From assembly GCA_022844205.1 (NCBI GenBank), contig JALHMF010000001.1, positions 432,028 to 496,027 of the forward strand: a stretch of DNA of 64,000 nucleotides, in the 5' to 3' direction. Positions 1 to 10,722 of the stretch are shown piece after piece. The stretch is from Xanthobacteraceae bacterium (GTDB lineage Bacteria > Pseudomonadota > Alphaproteobacteria > Rhizobiales > Xanthobacteraceae). The first letter of the stretch is position 1; every line of letters starts with the position of its first letter. The position numbers and the translations under genes were made by a program. The notes below the pieces were generated by a model that ran no database searches, had not been told where the DNA came from, and saw only the letters and a list, made by a program, of their open reading frames with translations.

Positions 1-199
1 CGCTTCCGGACGTGCCCTAAGCCTGAAGGGTTATCTGATGTTTGTGCTGACACAGGTCGGCGGTTTCGTGGCGCATACGGCGATGCTGGTGGTCTCGGCG
101 CCCTACGTTCCGCTCTGGCTGGCGAAACTCCTCGGCATCGGTGTGGGCTTCGTGGTGAATTTCACGCTGGCGCGGGCAATCGTGTTCCGGAATCAATAA
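1..199 (+). CDS. GtrA-like membrane protein, C-terminal part
   Basis: The reading frame is open from base 2 to a TAA at 197-199, and the start lies outside the window. The 65 visible residues form two hydrophobic helices and end in a short basic tail (FTLARAIVFRNQ). GtrA-family proteins end this way: small four-helix membrane proteins thought to move or flip polyprenol-linked sugars for glycosylation of surface polymers. Only the C-terminal half is visible, so the family call is tentative. It converges on hisG, with 5 bases between the stop codons. Confidence 0.6.
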   Translation, partial: ASGRALSLKGYLMFVLTQVGGFVAHTAMLVVSAPYVPLWLAKLLGIGVGFVVNFTLARAIVFRNQ

Positions 200-204
200 A
201 AAAC

Positions 205-1179
205 TCAGCGATTGAGCCGCGCCTCGAGTGCATCCCAGAGCGAATTCTCGCGCTCGAACACGAATTCCGGCGAAGTGACCATCACGGTTTCCGCGCCCTG
301 CTCGCGCAGGAAAATCGCAAGGTCGTGCACCGTCTTCGGGGGGCAGAGCAGCGTCAACATGCCAGAGGAAGTCGGCCCGCCCAGCGGGGCGATCACGCCG
401 AAACGGTCCTTGGCTTCCGCGACCATCTCGGCATCCGCTTCCTTGAAGCGCGTGCGGACTTCCCGCATCGTTCTTGCGCGGCGTTCGGCGGCCACACGGT
501 CGAGCAAGGCGCGCGCGGCGGCACGCTCTTCATCGCCCCAGTGGGCGGTGAGGGAAGCGACGAGATTCGCCTGTGAGCGCAGCATCACGCCATCGTCGAT
601 TACCTTCAGGCCATTGGCGGCGAGTGTCGTGCCGGTCGTGGTGATGTCCACGATCAGTTCGGCGGCGCCTGTTGCCGGTGCGCCCTCGGTCGCGCCAAGG
701 CTTTCGACGGTGCGGTAGTCCGAAATGTTGTGGCGCGCGAAGAACTCGCGCGTCAGGTTCACGTATTTCGTGGCGATGCGCATGCGCTGTCTGCGCTTGT
801 GATGAAACGCGGTCGCCACATCGTCGAGGTCGCGCATGTTGCGCACATCGATCCATGCCTGCGGCACGGCGACGACCACATTCGCATTGCCAAATCCGAG
901 TTCGTCGATCAGCAGCACCTTTTTATCGGCGTTCGGAATCATTTCGCGCACGAGGTCTTCGCCCGTGACGCCGAAATGAATGGTCCCGTTCGCAAGGTGA
1001 TTGGTGATCTCGGAGGCCGAAAGATAGACGACCTCGATGCCGCCGATTTCCGGCACGGTGCCGCGATACTCGCGCCCGCCGCGCGGCTGCACGAGCGACA
1101 TGCCGGCCCGCTTGAAGAACGCGTGGGCGTTCTCCATGAGGCGGCCTTTCGAGGGCACTCCGATGACGAGGGCGCTCAT
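205..1179 (-). CDS. hisG: ATP phosphoribosyltransferase, catalytic subunit HisG (with C-terminal domain)
   Basis: HisG catalyses the first step of histidine synthesis, joining ATP and PRPP to give phosphoribosyl-ATP in the cytoplasm. The 324-residue product has the family signature around residues 163-190 ([15 protein letters not shown], then TTGTT), which contains the PRPP-binding loop. Residues from about 245 look like the regulatory C-terminal domain of long-form HisG ([11 protein letters not shown], later [13 protein letters not shown]). Short-form enzymes are about 100 residues shorter and depend on HisZ. Here the long-looking protein sits directly behind hisZ, and its ATG overlaps the hisZ stop by 4 bases, so the two are translationally coupled. 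Confidence 0.93.
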   Translation of the reverse strand: MSALVIGVPSKGRLMENAHAFFKRAGMSLVQPRGGREYRGTVPEIGGIEVVYLSASEITNHLANGTIHFGVTGEDLVREMIPNADKKVLLIDELGFGNANVVVAVPQAWIDVRNMRDLDDVATAFHHKRRQRMRIATKYVNLTREFFARHNISDYRTVESLGATEGAPATGAAELIVDITTTGTTLAANGLKVIDDGVMLRSQANLVASLTAHWGDEERAAARALLDRVAAERRARTMREVRTRFKEADAEMVAEAKDRFGVIAPLGGPTSSGMLTLLCPPKTVHDLAIFLREQGAETVMVTSPEFVFERENSLWDALEARLNR

Positions 1180-2315
1180 GCGGCACCTCCCGCCTGTTCC
1201 AGCTCCTCGATCCAGGCTGCGAAGCCGACCGCGGGTACCGGCTCGGCGCTGCCGAGCAGCGAAAGCAGCCCGTCATAGCGGCCACCGGCGGCGAGCGGAT
1301 ATTTTACCCGGCCGGACGTGTCGTAAATCTCGAACACCATGCCGGAGTAGTAGTCGAGCGCGCGTCCGAAGGCGGTGGCGAATTTGATGGTCGATACATC
1401 CACGCCGCCGGCCGCCATGAAGCCGGCGCGCTTCTCAAACGTGTCGAGTGCCGCATCGAGATCGAGCTTGGCATCCTTGGCAAGCGAGCGCAGCGAGGCG
1501 AGTGCGTCATCGGGATCGCCTTCGATGGTCAGATAGCGTTCGAGTGCCGCCGTCGTGTCGCCGTCGAGGCTACTGGTGACGCCGAGCGAGGCCTGCTCCA
1601 GAAACCGCTCCGCGATTTCCTCCCCCGTGCGTCCGCCTACGGCGGAAATGCCGGCGATCGAAAAGAGATCGGTGACGAAAGCGCGCGCCGCTTTCGGGTC
1701 GGAGCCTTCGAGCGCGGCGAGAACGCCCGCGTGAGTCGAGCGCGTGCCGGGTGCAAGCTTCAATGTCGCAAGGTCCGCTTCCAGTGTGCCGGTGCGATTG
1801 AAATCCTTCAAGAGACGCCGCTGCCAGACCGGCGGCAGTTTGAGTGCCGCGACGAGTGCGGAAAACAATCCGACATCGCCCATGCGAATTTCCGGCGTGT
1901 TGACGCCATATTGCTTTGCGGATTCAAGCGCCAGCGAAAGACATTCGGCGTCCGCCGCCTCGAAGTCCTCGCGGCCGAGCGACTCGATGCCGGCCTGAAG
2001 ATATTCTCCGTTGCCGCCGCCGCGGTCGCGGAAGACGGGACCGAGATAACAATAATTGGCGGCGCGCTTCGCCGCGCCATTCGCGAGGTGCATGCGACAA
2101 ACAGGAATGGTGAGATCGGGGCGCAGGCAAAGTTCTTCGCCGGAAGAATCCGAAGTGAGATAGAGCCGCCGCCGGAGTTCTTCTCCCGACAGTTCGAGGA
2201 AGACATCCGCCGGCTGCAATACGGCAGGCTCCGCGCGCGCGTACCCCGCGCGCTCGTAAAGATCGACGAGCGCTTCCGCCCGCGCCCTGCCGTTTTTGAT
2301 AGCCGGCCCGGCCAT
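1176..2315 (-). CDS. hisZ: ATP phosphoribosyltransferase regulatory subunit HisZ
   Basis: HisZ is a catalytically inactive relative of histidyl-tRNA synthetase that activates HisG and carries histidine feedback. The 379-residue product has the class II synthetase fold: [12 protein letters not shown] resembles the synthetase segment before motif 2, [17 protein letters not shown] corresponds to motif 2, and [10 protein letters not shown] corresponds to motif 3. It is shorter and more diverged than HisS, which is encoded at 3646-5217. ATG lies at 2315, and the end overlaps hisG by 4 bases. In related genomes hisS, hisZ and hisG are usually consecutive (family knowledge); here an outer-membrane protein gene separates hisS from hisZ. 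Confidence 0.92.
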   Translation of the reverse strand: MAGPAIKNGRARAEALVDLYERAGYARAEPAVLQPADVFLELSGEELRRRLYLTSDSSGEELCLRPDLTIPVCRMHLANGAAKRAANYCYLGPVFRDRGGGNGEYLQAGIESLGREDFEAADAECLSLALESAKQYGVNTPEIRMGDVGLFSALVAALKLPPVWQRRLLKDFNRTGTLEADLATLKLAPGTRSTHAGVLAALEGSDPKAARAFVTDLFSIAGISAVGGRTGEEIAERFLEQASLGVTSSLDGDTTAALERYLTIEGDPDDALASLRSLAKDAKLDLDAALDTFEKRAGFMAAGGVDVSTIKFATAFGRALDYYSGMVFEIYDTSGRVKYPLAAGGRYDGLLSLLGSAEPVPAVGFAAWIEELEQAGGAA

Positions 2316-2412
2316 TGTCTCGGTCTCTCGTTTTGGTTCGCGGCCTTGTAGCAGGACTGTGTGCCGGTTTCGAATGTTTCTCTGAAATTTGGTGAGTACC
2401 GGCGGGGACGGC

Positions 2413-2451
2413 TTGCATTCTCAAAACTGGTATTGATATATTATATCAATA
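2413..2451 (+). promoter_or_regulatory. Promoter with a perfect 21-bp palindrome over the -10 region
   Basis: A sigma-70-like promoter can be read as TTGCAT (2413-2418), an 18-base spacer and TATATT (2437-2442). The AT-rich palindrome 2431-2451 has 10-base arms (TATTGATATA) around one base with no mismatch, and it covers the -10 element. That is the usual position for a repressor operator. The sequence vaguely resembles Zur or Fur-type boxes (TGTTATATTATAACA class) but differs in the GA/TC positions, so the regulator is unknown. The next gene downstream encodes a His-rich outer-membrane protein, which makes metal control an attractive inference. Confidence 0.55.
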
Positions 2452-2535
2452 AAGGCTTCCGAAGGGCTAGTTGCCAATCACTCGCAAAAAAGATGATGTT
2501 GCGAGTAATTCGCAAGAATGGGTTAGGGGTCGAAC

Positions 2536-3603
2536 ATGTTTTGGCGCCGGATTCTGTCCGCGAGCGTTTTCACAATTGCTTTTGTTTTCTCAGGCTCGGC
2601 CTGGCCGCAGACTTCGCCTCAGGAACCGGCAGCGCAGGCACAGTCCGGGCAGGCTGCGGATGAATACAAAAAGCCCCGCCGCGCGCCACGCCAGCACATC
2701 CACTACGAGGGCGATGGGCACGATCATTCCAGAGATAAACCTCACCCTGCGCACAGGCCGGGCGACGAGCGCGGTCACGTACATGTTGGCCATCCGCACG
2801 GACACGAACACGAAGTGTTTGATGTGGAGGCGCTGTTTGCATTCACGGCGGTCAGCCGCATCGGCGATAAAGGCGACAAGCACATCATCGTCTCGATGGA
2901 TGGTGCATGGGGCAAGCACGACGGTTCATTCCGTGCGCTGACTCCGAAAGTGGAATTTGGGGTGAACCCGCATGAGCGTTTGCATGTCGCGCTCGAACTC
3001 TGGGGCGATTATTTTAAAATCAGAAACGTGACCGGCCTCGACGACCAGAAACGCTGGGGCGGCGGTGTCGCGCTGGAGTTCAAGGTCAGTCTTGTCCGCC
3101 GGGGCACAGAAGGTCCGGTCGGCGTGACGCTGATTCTGGCGCCGCATTATTCCAACTCGGAAGAAGTGACCGGCGAAAAGGCGCATCACTATGCGATGGA
3201 AGTAAAGCTCGCCGCCGACACCGAGTTGATCAAGGACATGCTGTTGCTCGCCTGGAATCTTCATTACGAGCCGGCGAGGGTAAAAGCGCGCGGTGAGGAA
3301 GAGTGGGAAAAAGAATCCATGTTCAGCGCCTCGGCGGCGCTGATGGCGCGTATGACTCAGAACATATTACTCGGCGTTGAGGTTCAGTATTTCCGCGCCT
3401 ATGAAGGCTATACGCTGAACACGCTCTCAGGCCGTGCGCTGTATGTCGGGCCGACGCTGCATGTAAAAATCAGCGACAAGGCGCAGTTCGTCGCCGGCTG
3501 GCAGACGCAGGTATCCGGTAAAGCAGCAGGCGATCCGCGCTCGCTCGATCTGGAAAATTTCGAGCGGCATCGTGCGCGGGTACTCTACAGCCAGCATTTT
3601 TGA
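2536..3603 (+). CDS. Outer-membrane beta-barrel protein with His-rich N-terminal segment
   Basis: The 355-residue product starts with a signal peptide (cleavage near SAWPQ, residues 21-25). A hydrophilic stretch follows with 12 histidines between residues 54 and 92 in HxH and HxxH spacing, a likely metal-binding segment. Residues from about 95 alternate polar and hydrophobic positions like beta-strands, and the chain ends in phenylalanine (VLYSQHF), the classic BAM-recognised end of outer-membrane barrels. I do not recognise a named family; a metal-responsive porin or metal-uptake barrel is an inference. It has its own promoter with an operator-like palindrome (2431-2451) and lies against the direction of hisS and hisZ-hisG, so it looks like an insertion into the his cluster. 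Confidence 0.75.
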   Translation: MFWRRILSASVFTIAFVFSGSAWPQTSPQEPAAQAQSGQAADEYKKPRRAPRQHIHYEGDGHDHSRDKPHPAHRPGDERGHVHVGHPHGHEHEVFDVEALFAFTAVSRIGDKGDKHIIVSMDGAWGKHDGSFRALTPKVEFGVNPHERLHVALELWGDYFKIRNVTGLDDQKRWGGGVALEFKVSLVRRGTEGPVGVTLILAPHYSNSEEVTGEKAHHYAMEVKLAADTELIKDMLLLAWNLHYEPARVKARGEEEWEKESMFSASAALMARMTQNILLGVEVQYFRAYEGYTLNTLSGRALYVGPTLHVKISDKAQFVAGWQTQVSGKAAGDPRSLDLENFERHRARVLYSQHF

Positions 3604-3612
3604 GAATAAGAA

Positions 3613-3638
3613 ATCCCTCCCCCTTGCAGGGGAGGGAT
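3613..3638. terminator. Hairpin between convergent genes
   Basis: A 10-bp perfect inverted repeat (ATCCCTCCCC / GGGGAGGGAT) with a 6-base loop fills the 42-base gap between the outer-membrane protein gene and hisS, which converge. It probably terminates from both sides. Related TCCCTCCCC...GGGGAGGGA sequences follow ribF (13113-13132) and, degenerate, lie near 35141, so it also belongs to a dispersed repeat family. Confidence 0.6.
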
Positions 3639-3645
3639 GAATTGT

Positions 3646-5217
3646 TCAAAGCCCGTGCCGCGCCAGCACTTCCTTCACGGCCTCGACGAGCTTCTCTTCC
3701 GGCACGGAAAACTGCGCGGGACGTTCCTCGCGCCATTCCTTGTTCGAGGCGATGGCCTTGGCGGCTTTCGCGCCCTCGATCAGGTCCTTGATCTGCACTT
3801 CGCCCTTGGCTTTTTCGTCGCCGCCCTGAATGACGACGCAAGGCGAATTGCGGCGGTCGGCATATTTGAACTGGTTGCCGAAGTTCTTCGGGTTGCCGAG
3901 ATAGAGTTCGGCGCGGATGCCGGCGTCGCGCAACCGCTTCACCATTTTCTGATAATCGGCGATGCGATCCTTGTCGAAAACGGTCACGACCACCGGACCG
4001 GTTTCCGCGCCGATCTCGACTTTGCCGAGATGCTGGAGTGCCGCCATCAGGCGTGACACGCCGATGGAAAATCCGGTCGCCGGAACCGCCTCGCCGCGGA
4101 AGCGTGCGACCAGCCCGTCATAACGCCCGCCGCCCGCCACTGAGCCGAAGCGAACCGGCGCGCCGTCGTCGCCCTTCACTTCAAACGTCAGCTCGGCCTC
4201 GTAAACAGGGCCGGTGTAATATTCGAGACCGCGCACGACCGACGGATCGATCATGATGCGGTCGTCGCCGTAGTCCGCCGCCCTCGCGAGTGCGGCGATC
4301 TGCGAAAGCTCATCGAGACCTTCGTTCGCTAAAGCATTCAGGCCGAAATCGGCGCGCATGGTCTCGATGGTCTTCGCGTTATCCGCGCCATCACCGCCGG
4401 CCTTCGAGCCGTCGATGGCCTTGATGAAATTCAGCGCGCGTTCGCCGATTGACGCTGCCTTCTCCGGTGCGGTCCGGCGCGCCAGCGCATATTTCAGCAC
4501 GAGATCGATCTGTTCCTTCGCGAGGCCCGCCCCGCGCGTAAAGTCGCCGCTCTCGTCCTTGCGTCCGGCGCCGAGCAATGCGCGCACGCCTTCGGGTCCG
4601 AGACGGTCCAGCTTGTCGATGGCGCGCAGTACGGTGAGGCGCGTGACGGCATTCTCGTCGCCACCGAGCTTCACGGCTTCCAGCACGCCGTCGAGCACCT
4701 TGCGGTTGTTCACCTTGATGACGTAATCGCCGCGCGCGATGCCCAAATGCTCCAGCGTGTCGGCGGCGAGCATGCACATTTCCGCGTCGGCGGCGGTGGA
4801 AGCAGCACCCACCGTATCCGCATCGAACTGCATGAACTGGCGGAAGCGGCCCGGCCCCGGCTTCTCGTTACGAAAGACCCAGCCGTAACGATAGCTGCGA
4901 TAGGGCTTCGGCAAATCCTGAAAATTCTCCGCCACGTAACGCGCGAGCGGCGCCGTCAGGTCATAGCGCAGCGACAGCCATTGCTCGTCGTCGTCCTGGA
5001 ACGAGAACACGCCTTCGTTCGGCCGATCGCTATCCGGCAAAAACTTGCCGAGCGTCTCGGTGTATTCGATGGCCGGTGTTTCCACCGCTTCAAAGCCATA
5101 GCGCTCGAACATCTCGCGGATCTTCGCGAGCATTGCGTTCGCCGCGGCGAGTTCGGCGGGACCGCGGTCGCTGAGACCGCGCGGCAGACGGGCTTTGATT
5201 CGATTGGAATTACCCAT
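3646..5217 (-). CDS. hisS: Histidine--tRNA ligase
   Basis: HisS charges tRNA-His with histidine. The 523-residue class II synthetase shows [15 protein letters not shown], motif 2 with [17 protein letters not shown], the histidine-binding [12 protein letters not shown] and motif 3 GGGRYDGL. It is longer than the E. coli enzyme (about 424 residues); the extra residues lie in the middle and are usual for Rhizobiales (family knowledge). I chose ATG 5217 ([14 protein letters not shown]), because the 12 codons upstream have no family character. The anticodon-binding domain is C-terminal, ending EVLARHGL. Confidence 0.95.
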   Translation of the reverse strand: MGNSNRIKARLPRGLSDRGPAELAAANAMLAKIREMFERYGFEAVETPAIEYTETLGKFLPDSDRPNEGVFSFQDDDEQWLSLRYDLTAPLARYVAENFQDLPKPYRSYRYGWVFRNEKPGPGRFRQFMQFDADTVGAASTAADAEMCMLAADTLEHLGIARGDYVIKVNNRKVLDGVLEAVKLGGDENAVTRLTVLRAIDKLDRLGPEGVRALLGAGRKDESGDFTRGAGLAKEQIDLVLKYALARRTAPEKAASIGERALNFIKAIDGSKAGGDGADNAKTIETMRADFGLNALANEGLDELSQIAALARAADYGDDRIMIDPSVVRGLEYYTGPVYEAELTFEVKGDDGAPVRFGSVAGGGRYDGLVARFRGEAVPATGFSIGVSRLMAALQHLGKVEIGAETGPVVVTVFDKDRIADYQKMVKRLRDAGIRAELYLGNPKNFGNQFKYADRRNSPCVVIQGGDEKAKGEVQIKDLIEGAKAAKAIASNKEWREERPAQFSVPEEKLVEAVKEVLARHGL

Positions 5218-5267
5218 GGGCGAGGGTCTAAACGAGCCGCGCCAAGTCGGCAATCAATTCGCGGCTA

Positions 5268-6671
<1,404 letters not shown>

Positions 6672-6850
6672 GCCGGGCGACCCCTCGACTCGGACTGGCG
6701 AAAAGGGGACCAAGGCTTACTCCCCCAACTGCCGCGATCATCGCCCGATACAGTAAACAAACCTTTATTTTTGGGCTTGTTTGCGCTCTAAGACGTTCCC
6801 TGGGCACGGCGGCTGCGCGACCGTCCGGGGAACGCCGGGGAATCCAAAAT

Positions 6851-8191
6851 ATGTCTGCTGCACGCGATATCGACGCAATTGCACCGAACGACCTGGAAGC
6901 CTTCTGGATTCCGTTCACGCCGAACCGCTCCTTCAAGAAGCGGCCGCGCCTCGTCGTGCGTGCGAAAGACATGCACTACTACAAGCCGGACGGGAAAGCG
7001 GTGCTGGACGGCGTTGCCGGCATGTGGTGCTGCAACGCCGGTCACAATCGCGCGCCGATCGTGGCGGCGATCCAGAAACAGGCCGCCGAACTCGATTACG
7101 CGCCGCCGTTTCAGTATGCGATGCCGCAGTCCTTTACGCTTGCGACCCGTATCGCGGCACTCGCTCCCGGCGACCTCGATCATGTCTTCTTCTGCAATTC
7201 CGGCTCCGAGGCCGTCGATACCGCGCTCAAGATTGCGCTGGCCTATCAAAAATTAAAAGGCGACGGCTCGCGCACGCGCCTCATTGGCCGCGAGCGCGGC
7301 TATCACGGTGCGGGCTTCGGCGGCATTTCGGTCGGCGGCATCGTCGCCAACCGCAAGCAGTTCGGTAATATGCTGGCTGGCATCGATCACCTGCCGCACA
7401 CTTATAATCGCGACGAACAGGCGTTCTCGCGCGGCGAGCCGGAATGGGGAGCCCACCTCGCCGACGATCTGGAACGGATCGTCGCGCTGCACGACGCGTC
7501 CACCATTGCCGCCGTGATCGTGGAGCCGATGGCCGGTTCCACCGGCGTTCTGCCGACCCCGAAGGGTTATCTCCCGCGGCTGCGCGCGATCTGCGACAAA
7601 TACGGAATTCTTCTCATATTCGATGAAGTGATCACGGGTTTCGGCCGCCTCGGTCACGCGTTCGCGGCGGAACGCTACGGCGTTATTCCCGACATGATCA
7701 CCTTTGCCAAAGGCGTGACCTCCGGCACCGCCCCGATGGGCGGTGTCCTGGTCCGCAAGGGCATCTACGACACGTTCATGCAGGGACCGGAACACGTCAT
7801 CGAGCTGTTCCACGGCTACACCTATTCGGCACATCCGCTCGCGGTGGCGGCCGGTATCGCGACGCTCGAACTGTACCGCGAGGAAAAACTGTTCGAGCGC
7901 GCGAAGAAGCTGGAGCCGCTCTGGTACGACGCCGCGATGGGCCTGAAGCAGGAACCGGGTGTCCTCGACATCCGCATGGTGGGCCTCACCTGCGCGGTCG
8001 ATCTGTCGTCCCGTCCGGATGCGTACGGCAAGCGCGCCTATGAGGCGATGGAGCGCGCATTTCACGACGAGGGGCTGATGATCCGCTCGCTCGGCGAGAC
8101 GCTGGTCCTGACACCCTCGCTGGTAATTTCAGAAGCGCAGATCGGCGAGATTTTCGAGATCATGGCGAAGGTCATTCGCGCGGGGGCGTGA
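6851..8191 (+). CDS. Omega-amino acid (beta-alanine):pyruvate aminotransferase
   Basis: This is a PLP-dependent class III aminotransferase of 446 residues. The N-terminus (FWIPFTPNRSFKK, then DGVAGMWCCNAGHNR) matches the beta-alanine:pyruvate transaminase subgroup. FFCNSGSEAVDTALK binds the phosphate, LLIFDEVITGFGR holds the PLP-nitrogen aspartate, and the Schiff-base lysine is in TFAKGVTSG. Such enzymes move the amino group of beta-alanine or other omega-amines to pyruvate, giving malonate semialdehyde and alanine. The true substrate cannot be read from sequence. It is a single gene, divergent from the sigma-54 activator across 179 bases, which may or may not control it. Confidence 0.85.
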   Translation: MSAARDIDAIAPNDLEAFWIPFTPNRSFKKRPRLVVRAKDMHYYKPDGKAVLDGVAGMWCCNAGHNRAPIVAAIQKQAAELDYAPPFQYAMPQSFTLATRIAALAPGDLDHVFFCNSGSEAVDTALKIALAYQKLKGDGSRTRLIGRERGYHGAGFGGISVGGIVANRKQFGNMLAGIDHLPHTYNRDEQAFSRGEPEWGAHLADDLERIVALHDASTIAAVIVEPMAGSTGVLPTPKGYLPRLRAICDKYGILLIFDEVITGFGRLGHAFAAERYGVIPDMITFAKGVTSGTAPMGGVLVRKGIYDTFMQGPEHVIELFHGYTYSAHPLAVAAGIATLELYREEKLFERAKKLEPLWYDAAMGLKQEPGVLDIRMVGLTCAVDLSSRPDAYGKRAYEAMERAFHDEGLMIRSLGETLVLTPSLVISEAQIGEIFEIMAKVIRAGA

Positions 8192-8226
8192 ATCTTTGTG
8201 GTTCCAGAGCCAGCTGACCAGTTTTT

Positions 8227-8307
8227 GTCATCGCCCGCGAAAGCGGGCGATCTAGTAAACACCTTGCTCCTGTGATTACTGGATGCCCCGCTTTCGCGGG
8301 GCATGAC
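8227..8307. repeat. Paired palindromes of the GTCAT...ATGAC repeat family
   Basis: Two stem-loops lie head to head. One is TCGCCCGC/GCGGGCGA with a GAAA loop (8231-8250); the other is TGCCCCGC/GCGGGGCA (8284-8303). Both are enclosed by GTCAT and ATGAC. Similar units occur at 37016-37211, 53331-53453, 53826-53859 and 55706-55792. This is a dispersed REP-like element, possibly acting as terminator for the aminotransferase gene. Confidence 0.7.
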
Positions 8308-8419
8308 ATCTAAGCTTTTCCTCCCTCTGTTGCCCCGCCGCTCTGGTGAAACGGCGGCTTTCAGGGTTACACTTGCAAATCAGGTCGCGGGCGGGGAATC
8401 GCGGCTTTGGCGGATAGCA

Positions 8420-9775
8420 ATGCGGGGTTTTGGATACCTGTTTGTCGCGGGTTGCATGGCGCTGATCGCGCTGTCGATCGGCCTTGTGCTGCGCTTCGTG
8501 GCCGGCATGAGCGGCACCGAGGCGACGATGATCGCGCTGGTCGCACTGTTCGCCCTGCTGACGCTCGAAGTCAGCGCCTCACGCGGCCGCGACCGTTCCG
8601 GAGTTTCCGAGCGTTTTGAAGGCCTGTCGCGCGTTTCTTCCGATCTCGCCCGCGAGGTCGGCGAGCTTCGCCACCGTATCGCCGCGCTCGAAGCCGCTCC
8701 GAAGAAAGAGCAGCAAATGGCGACCGCGCCACTTTCACGTGAAATCTCCGAAGTCGCGAAGCTCGTGGAGGAAATCGCACAGACGGTTGCCATCCACGAC
8801 ACGCTGCTGACTTCCCCGCGCAAAATGCGGGAACATGACGAACCCGATGCAGAGATACAGCCGGTAGTTCCGACAACACCCCGTCCGTTCGACGGCAAGA
8901 GCGAGCAGGAAATCACCGTTCTCGTTCGCGGCGCGATCGAATCCGGCAATATCGAATTGTTCCTTCAGCCGGTCGTGACTTTGCCGCAGAGAAAAGTCCG
9001 CTTCTATGAGGCGCTCTCGCGCATGCGCCTGCGCGAAGGCGGCATGATCGACGCCGCCGATTTCATTCCGGTTGCGAAAAAGGCCGGACTGCTTCCCCGC
9101 GTCGATGAGCGGCTCGTGCATAACTGCGTGCAGGTTGTCCGCCGCCTTGCTTCGAAGAACCGCGAAGTCGGCCTCTTCTTGAACATCGCCCCGGAAACGC
9201 TCGGCGACCGTACCGTGTTCTCCGAAATTCTCGGCTATCTCGATGCCAACCGGGCGCTGGCGCCTTCGCTGGTGCTGGAGATGTCGCAGCTTGTCTACCG
9301 CACGCTTGGCGCCATCGAATTGAACGCGATGTCGCAACTCGCCGAGCGCGGCTTCCGTTTCTCGCTCGATCGGATCGATGACTTCCGCATCGAGCCGCGG
9401 GGTCTTGCCGAACGCGGCATCCGGTTCATGAAAGTGCCGGCCGATCTTATGCTGAAGCAGATGCAGGCGACCGGCGGCGCGCATATCCATCCGTCCGATC
9501 TTTCCGACCTGCTCGGCCGTCATGGCATCGATCTCGTTGCCGATCACATCGAGAGTGAAAACATCGTGGTCGATCTTCTCGATTACGATGTGCGCTTCGG
9601 ACAAGGCTTCCTGTTCGCGCCGCCGCGGCCGGTCCGCGCCGAAATTCTCAAGGGCGAAATGAAGCCGGACGCAGCCGGCAACGGCGAAATCACCGGCGTT
9701 ATTCCGCCCGGCACCGAAACCGGCTTTACCGCGGCTCCTCTCAGCGCGCTTACCCGCAATCCGCGCGTCGCGTGA
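8420..9775 (+). CDS. TipF-like membrane protein with coiled coil and degenerate EAL domain
   Basis: The 451-residue protein begins with two hydrophobic helices (about 5-48), then a helical coiled-coil-prone region (65-130) and a C-terminal EAL domain (about 175-410). The EAL motif survives as YEALSRMR, but the DDFGTG metal loop reads LDRIDDFRIEP and the AEGVE motif reads ADHIES. Phosphodiesterase activity is therefore doubtful and a c-di-GMP-binding role more likely. This layout is that of TipF, which positions the flagellum in Caulobacter; the match is architectural. A longer ORF starts at 8303, but its first codons lie in the repeat, so ATG 8420 (MRGFGYLF) is preferred. cheY and cheZ follow 1.7-2 kb downstream. 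Confidence 0.7.
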   Translation: MRGFGYLFVAGCMALIALSIGLVLRFVAGMSGTEATMIALVALFALLTLEVSASRGRDRSGVSERFEGLSRVSSDLAREVGELRHRIAALEAAPKKEQQMATAPLSREISEVAKLVEEIAQTVAIHDTLLTSPRKMREHDEPDAEIQPVVPTTPRPFDGKSEQEITVLVRGAIESGNIELFLQPVVTLPQRKVRFYEALSRMRLREGGMIDAADFIPVAKKAGLLPRVDERLVHNCVQVVRRLASKNREVGLFLNIAPETLGDRTVFSEILGYLDANRALAPSLVLEMSQLVYRTLGAIELNAMSQLAERGFRFSLDRIDDFRIEPRGLAERGIRFMKVPADLMLKQMQATGGAHIHPSDLSDLLGRHGIDLVADHIESENIVVDLLDYDVRFGQGFLFAPPRPVRAEILKGEMKPDAAGNGEITGVIPPGTETGFTAAPLSALTRNPRVA

Positions 9776-9846
9776 CCTTTCGCCTCTTGAAAGCGGGCGA
9801 GGGACATGCGAATCCGTCGCGACTTTCCCGAACCAGCAAAAGCCAT

Positions 9847-10707
9847 ATGCCCGAAATTCTGAACGCGGCCGCGCCGCTCCTCGCCCGCCACGATCTCATC
9901 CTGTGCGACATCTGGGGCGTCGTTCACAACGGTGAGACGCCGTATCCGGAAGCCGTGCATGCGCTGGAGCGGGCGCGGGCGGCCGGCAAAACCGTGCTGA
10001 TGATTTCCAACGCCCCGCGTCCCGGTACCGTTGTGAAGAAACAGATGGCTTCAATCGGCGTGACCGGCGGTTATGACGACGTAATCGCGTCCGGCGATGT
10101 CACGCGCGAGGAATTGAAAAAGCGGCCTGGCCTGAAATTGTTTCATCTGGGCCCTGAGCGCGATCTGCCCAACTACGAAAATCTCGATGTCTCGCTTGTG
10201 GGTCTGGACGACGCGGAGATGATCGTCTGCACCGGCCCGTTTGACGACACCAGGGAAACCCCGGGCGATTACGAGGATATGTTCCACGAAGTCAGCAAAC
10301 GCAAACTCCTGTTCCTGTGCGCGAATCCTGACATTGTGGTGGAACGGGGCGATCAGCTTGTTTGGTGCGCCGGGGCACTTGCGCAGGTCTATGAGCGTTT
10401 CGGCGGTGAAGTGCTGTACGCGGGCAAGCCCCATCCCGCCGTTTATCGCGATGCGTTCGCGCTTGCCGGAAAGCTGCGGGGAAGGCCGGTCGAAAAAAAC
10501 CGCACGATCGCGATCGGCGACGGCGTGCGTACCGATCTCGGTGGTGCCGTGCGGGAAGGGATCGAATGCCTGTTCATCGCGGGCGGCATTCACTCGAACG
10601 ATCTTGGCCTCGACAAAGGCCGCGTGCCGGATGCGGAGCGATTCGAAGAGGTGTTTGCCGAGGCGGGCGGAATGCCTACCGCGGTCATGCACCGTCTCGT
10701 CTGGTAA
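9847..10707 (+). CDS. HAD-superfamily class IIA phosphatase (TIGR01459-like)
   Basis: The 286-residue product has the HAD nucleophile motif as LCDIWGVVHNG, the ISNAPRPG threonine/serine-like motif 2, a lysine in AGKPHP and the closing acidic motif AIGDGVRTDLGGA. The cap arrangement fits class IIA (NagD/pyridoxal-phosphatase-like). The DIWGVVHNG form is typical of an uncharacterised alphaproteobacterial subfamily, and the substrate is unknown. ATG 9847 (MPEILNAAAPLL) is chosen; the 25 codons before it have no family character. Confidence 0.8.
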   Translation: MPEILNAAAPLLARHDLILCDIWGVVHNGETPYPEAVHALERARAAGKTVLMISNAPRPGTVVKKQMASIGVTGGYDDVIASGDVTREELKKRPGLKLFHLGPERDLPNYENLDVSLVGLDDAEMIVCTGPFDDTRETPGDYEDMFHEVSKRKLLFLCANPDIVVERGDQLVWCAGALAQVYERFGGEVLYAGKPHPAVYRDAFALAGKLRGRPVEKNRTIAIGDGVRTDLGGAVREGIECLFIAGGIHSNDLGLDKGRVPDAERFEEVFAEAGGMPTAVMHRLVW

Positions 10708-10722
10708 TTGAAAACCCGAGAA

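Noticed and set aside
2432-2450. Classical Zur box for the His-rich barrel gene
   Set aside because: The palindrome lacks the TGTTAT/ATAACA core of known Zur boxes; only the general AT-rich dyad is similar, so no regulator is named.
8303-8419. N-terminal extension of the EAL protein
   Set aside because: The first codons come from the palindromic repeat at 8227-8307, so the extension is probably not coding.
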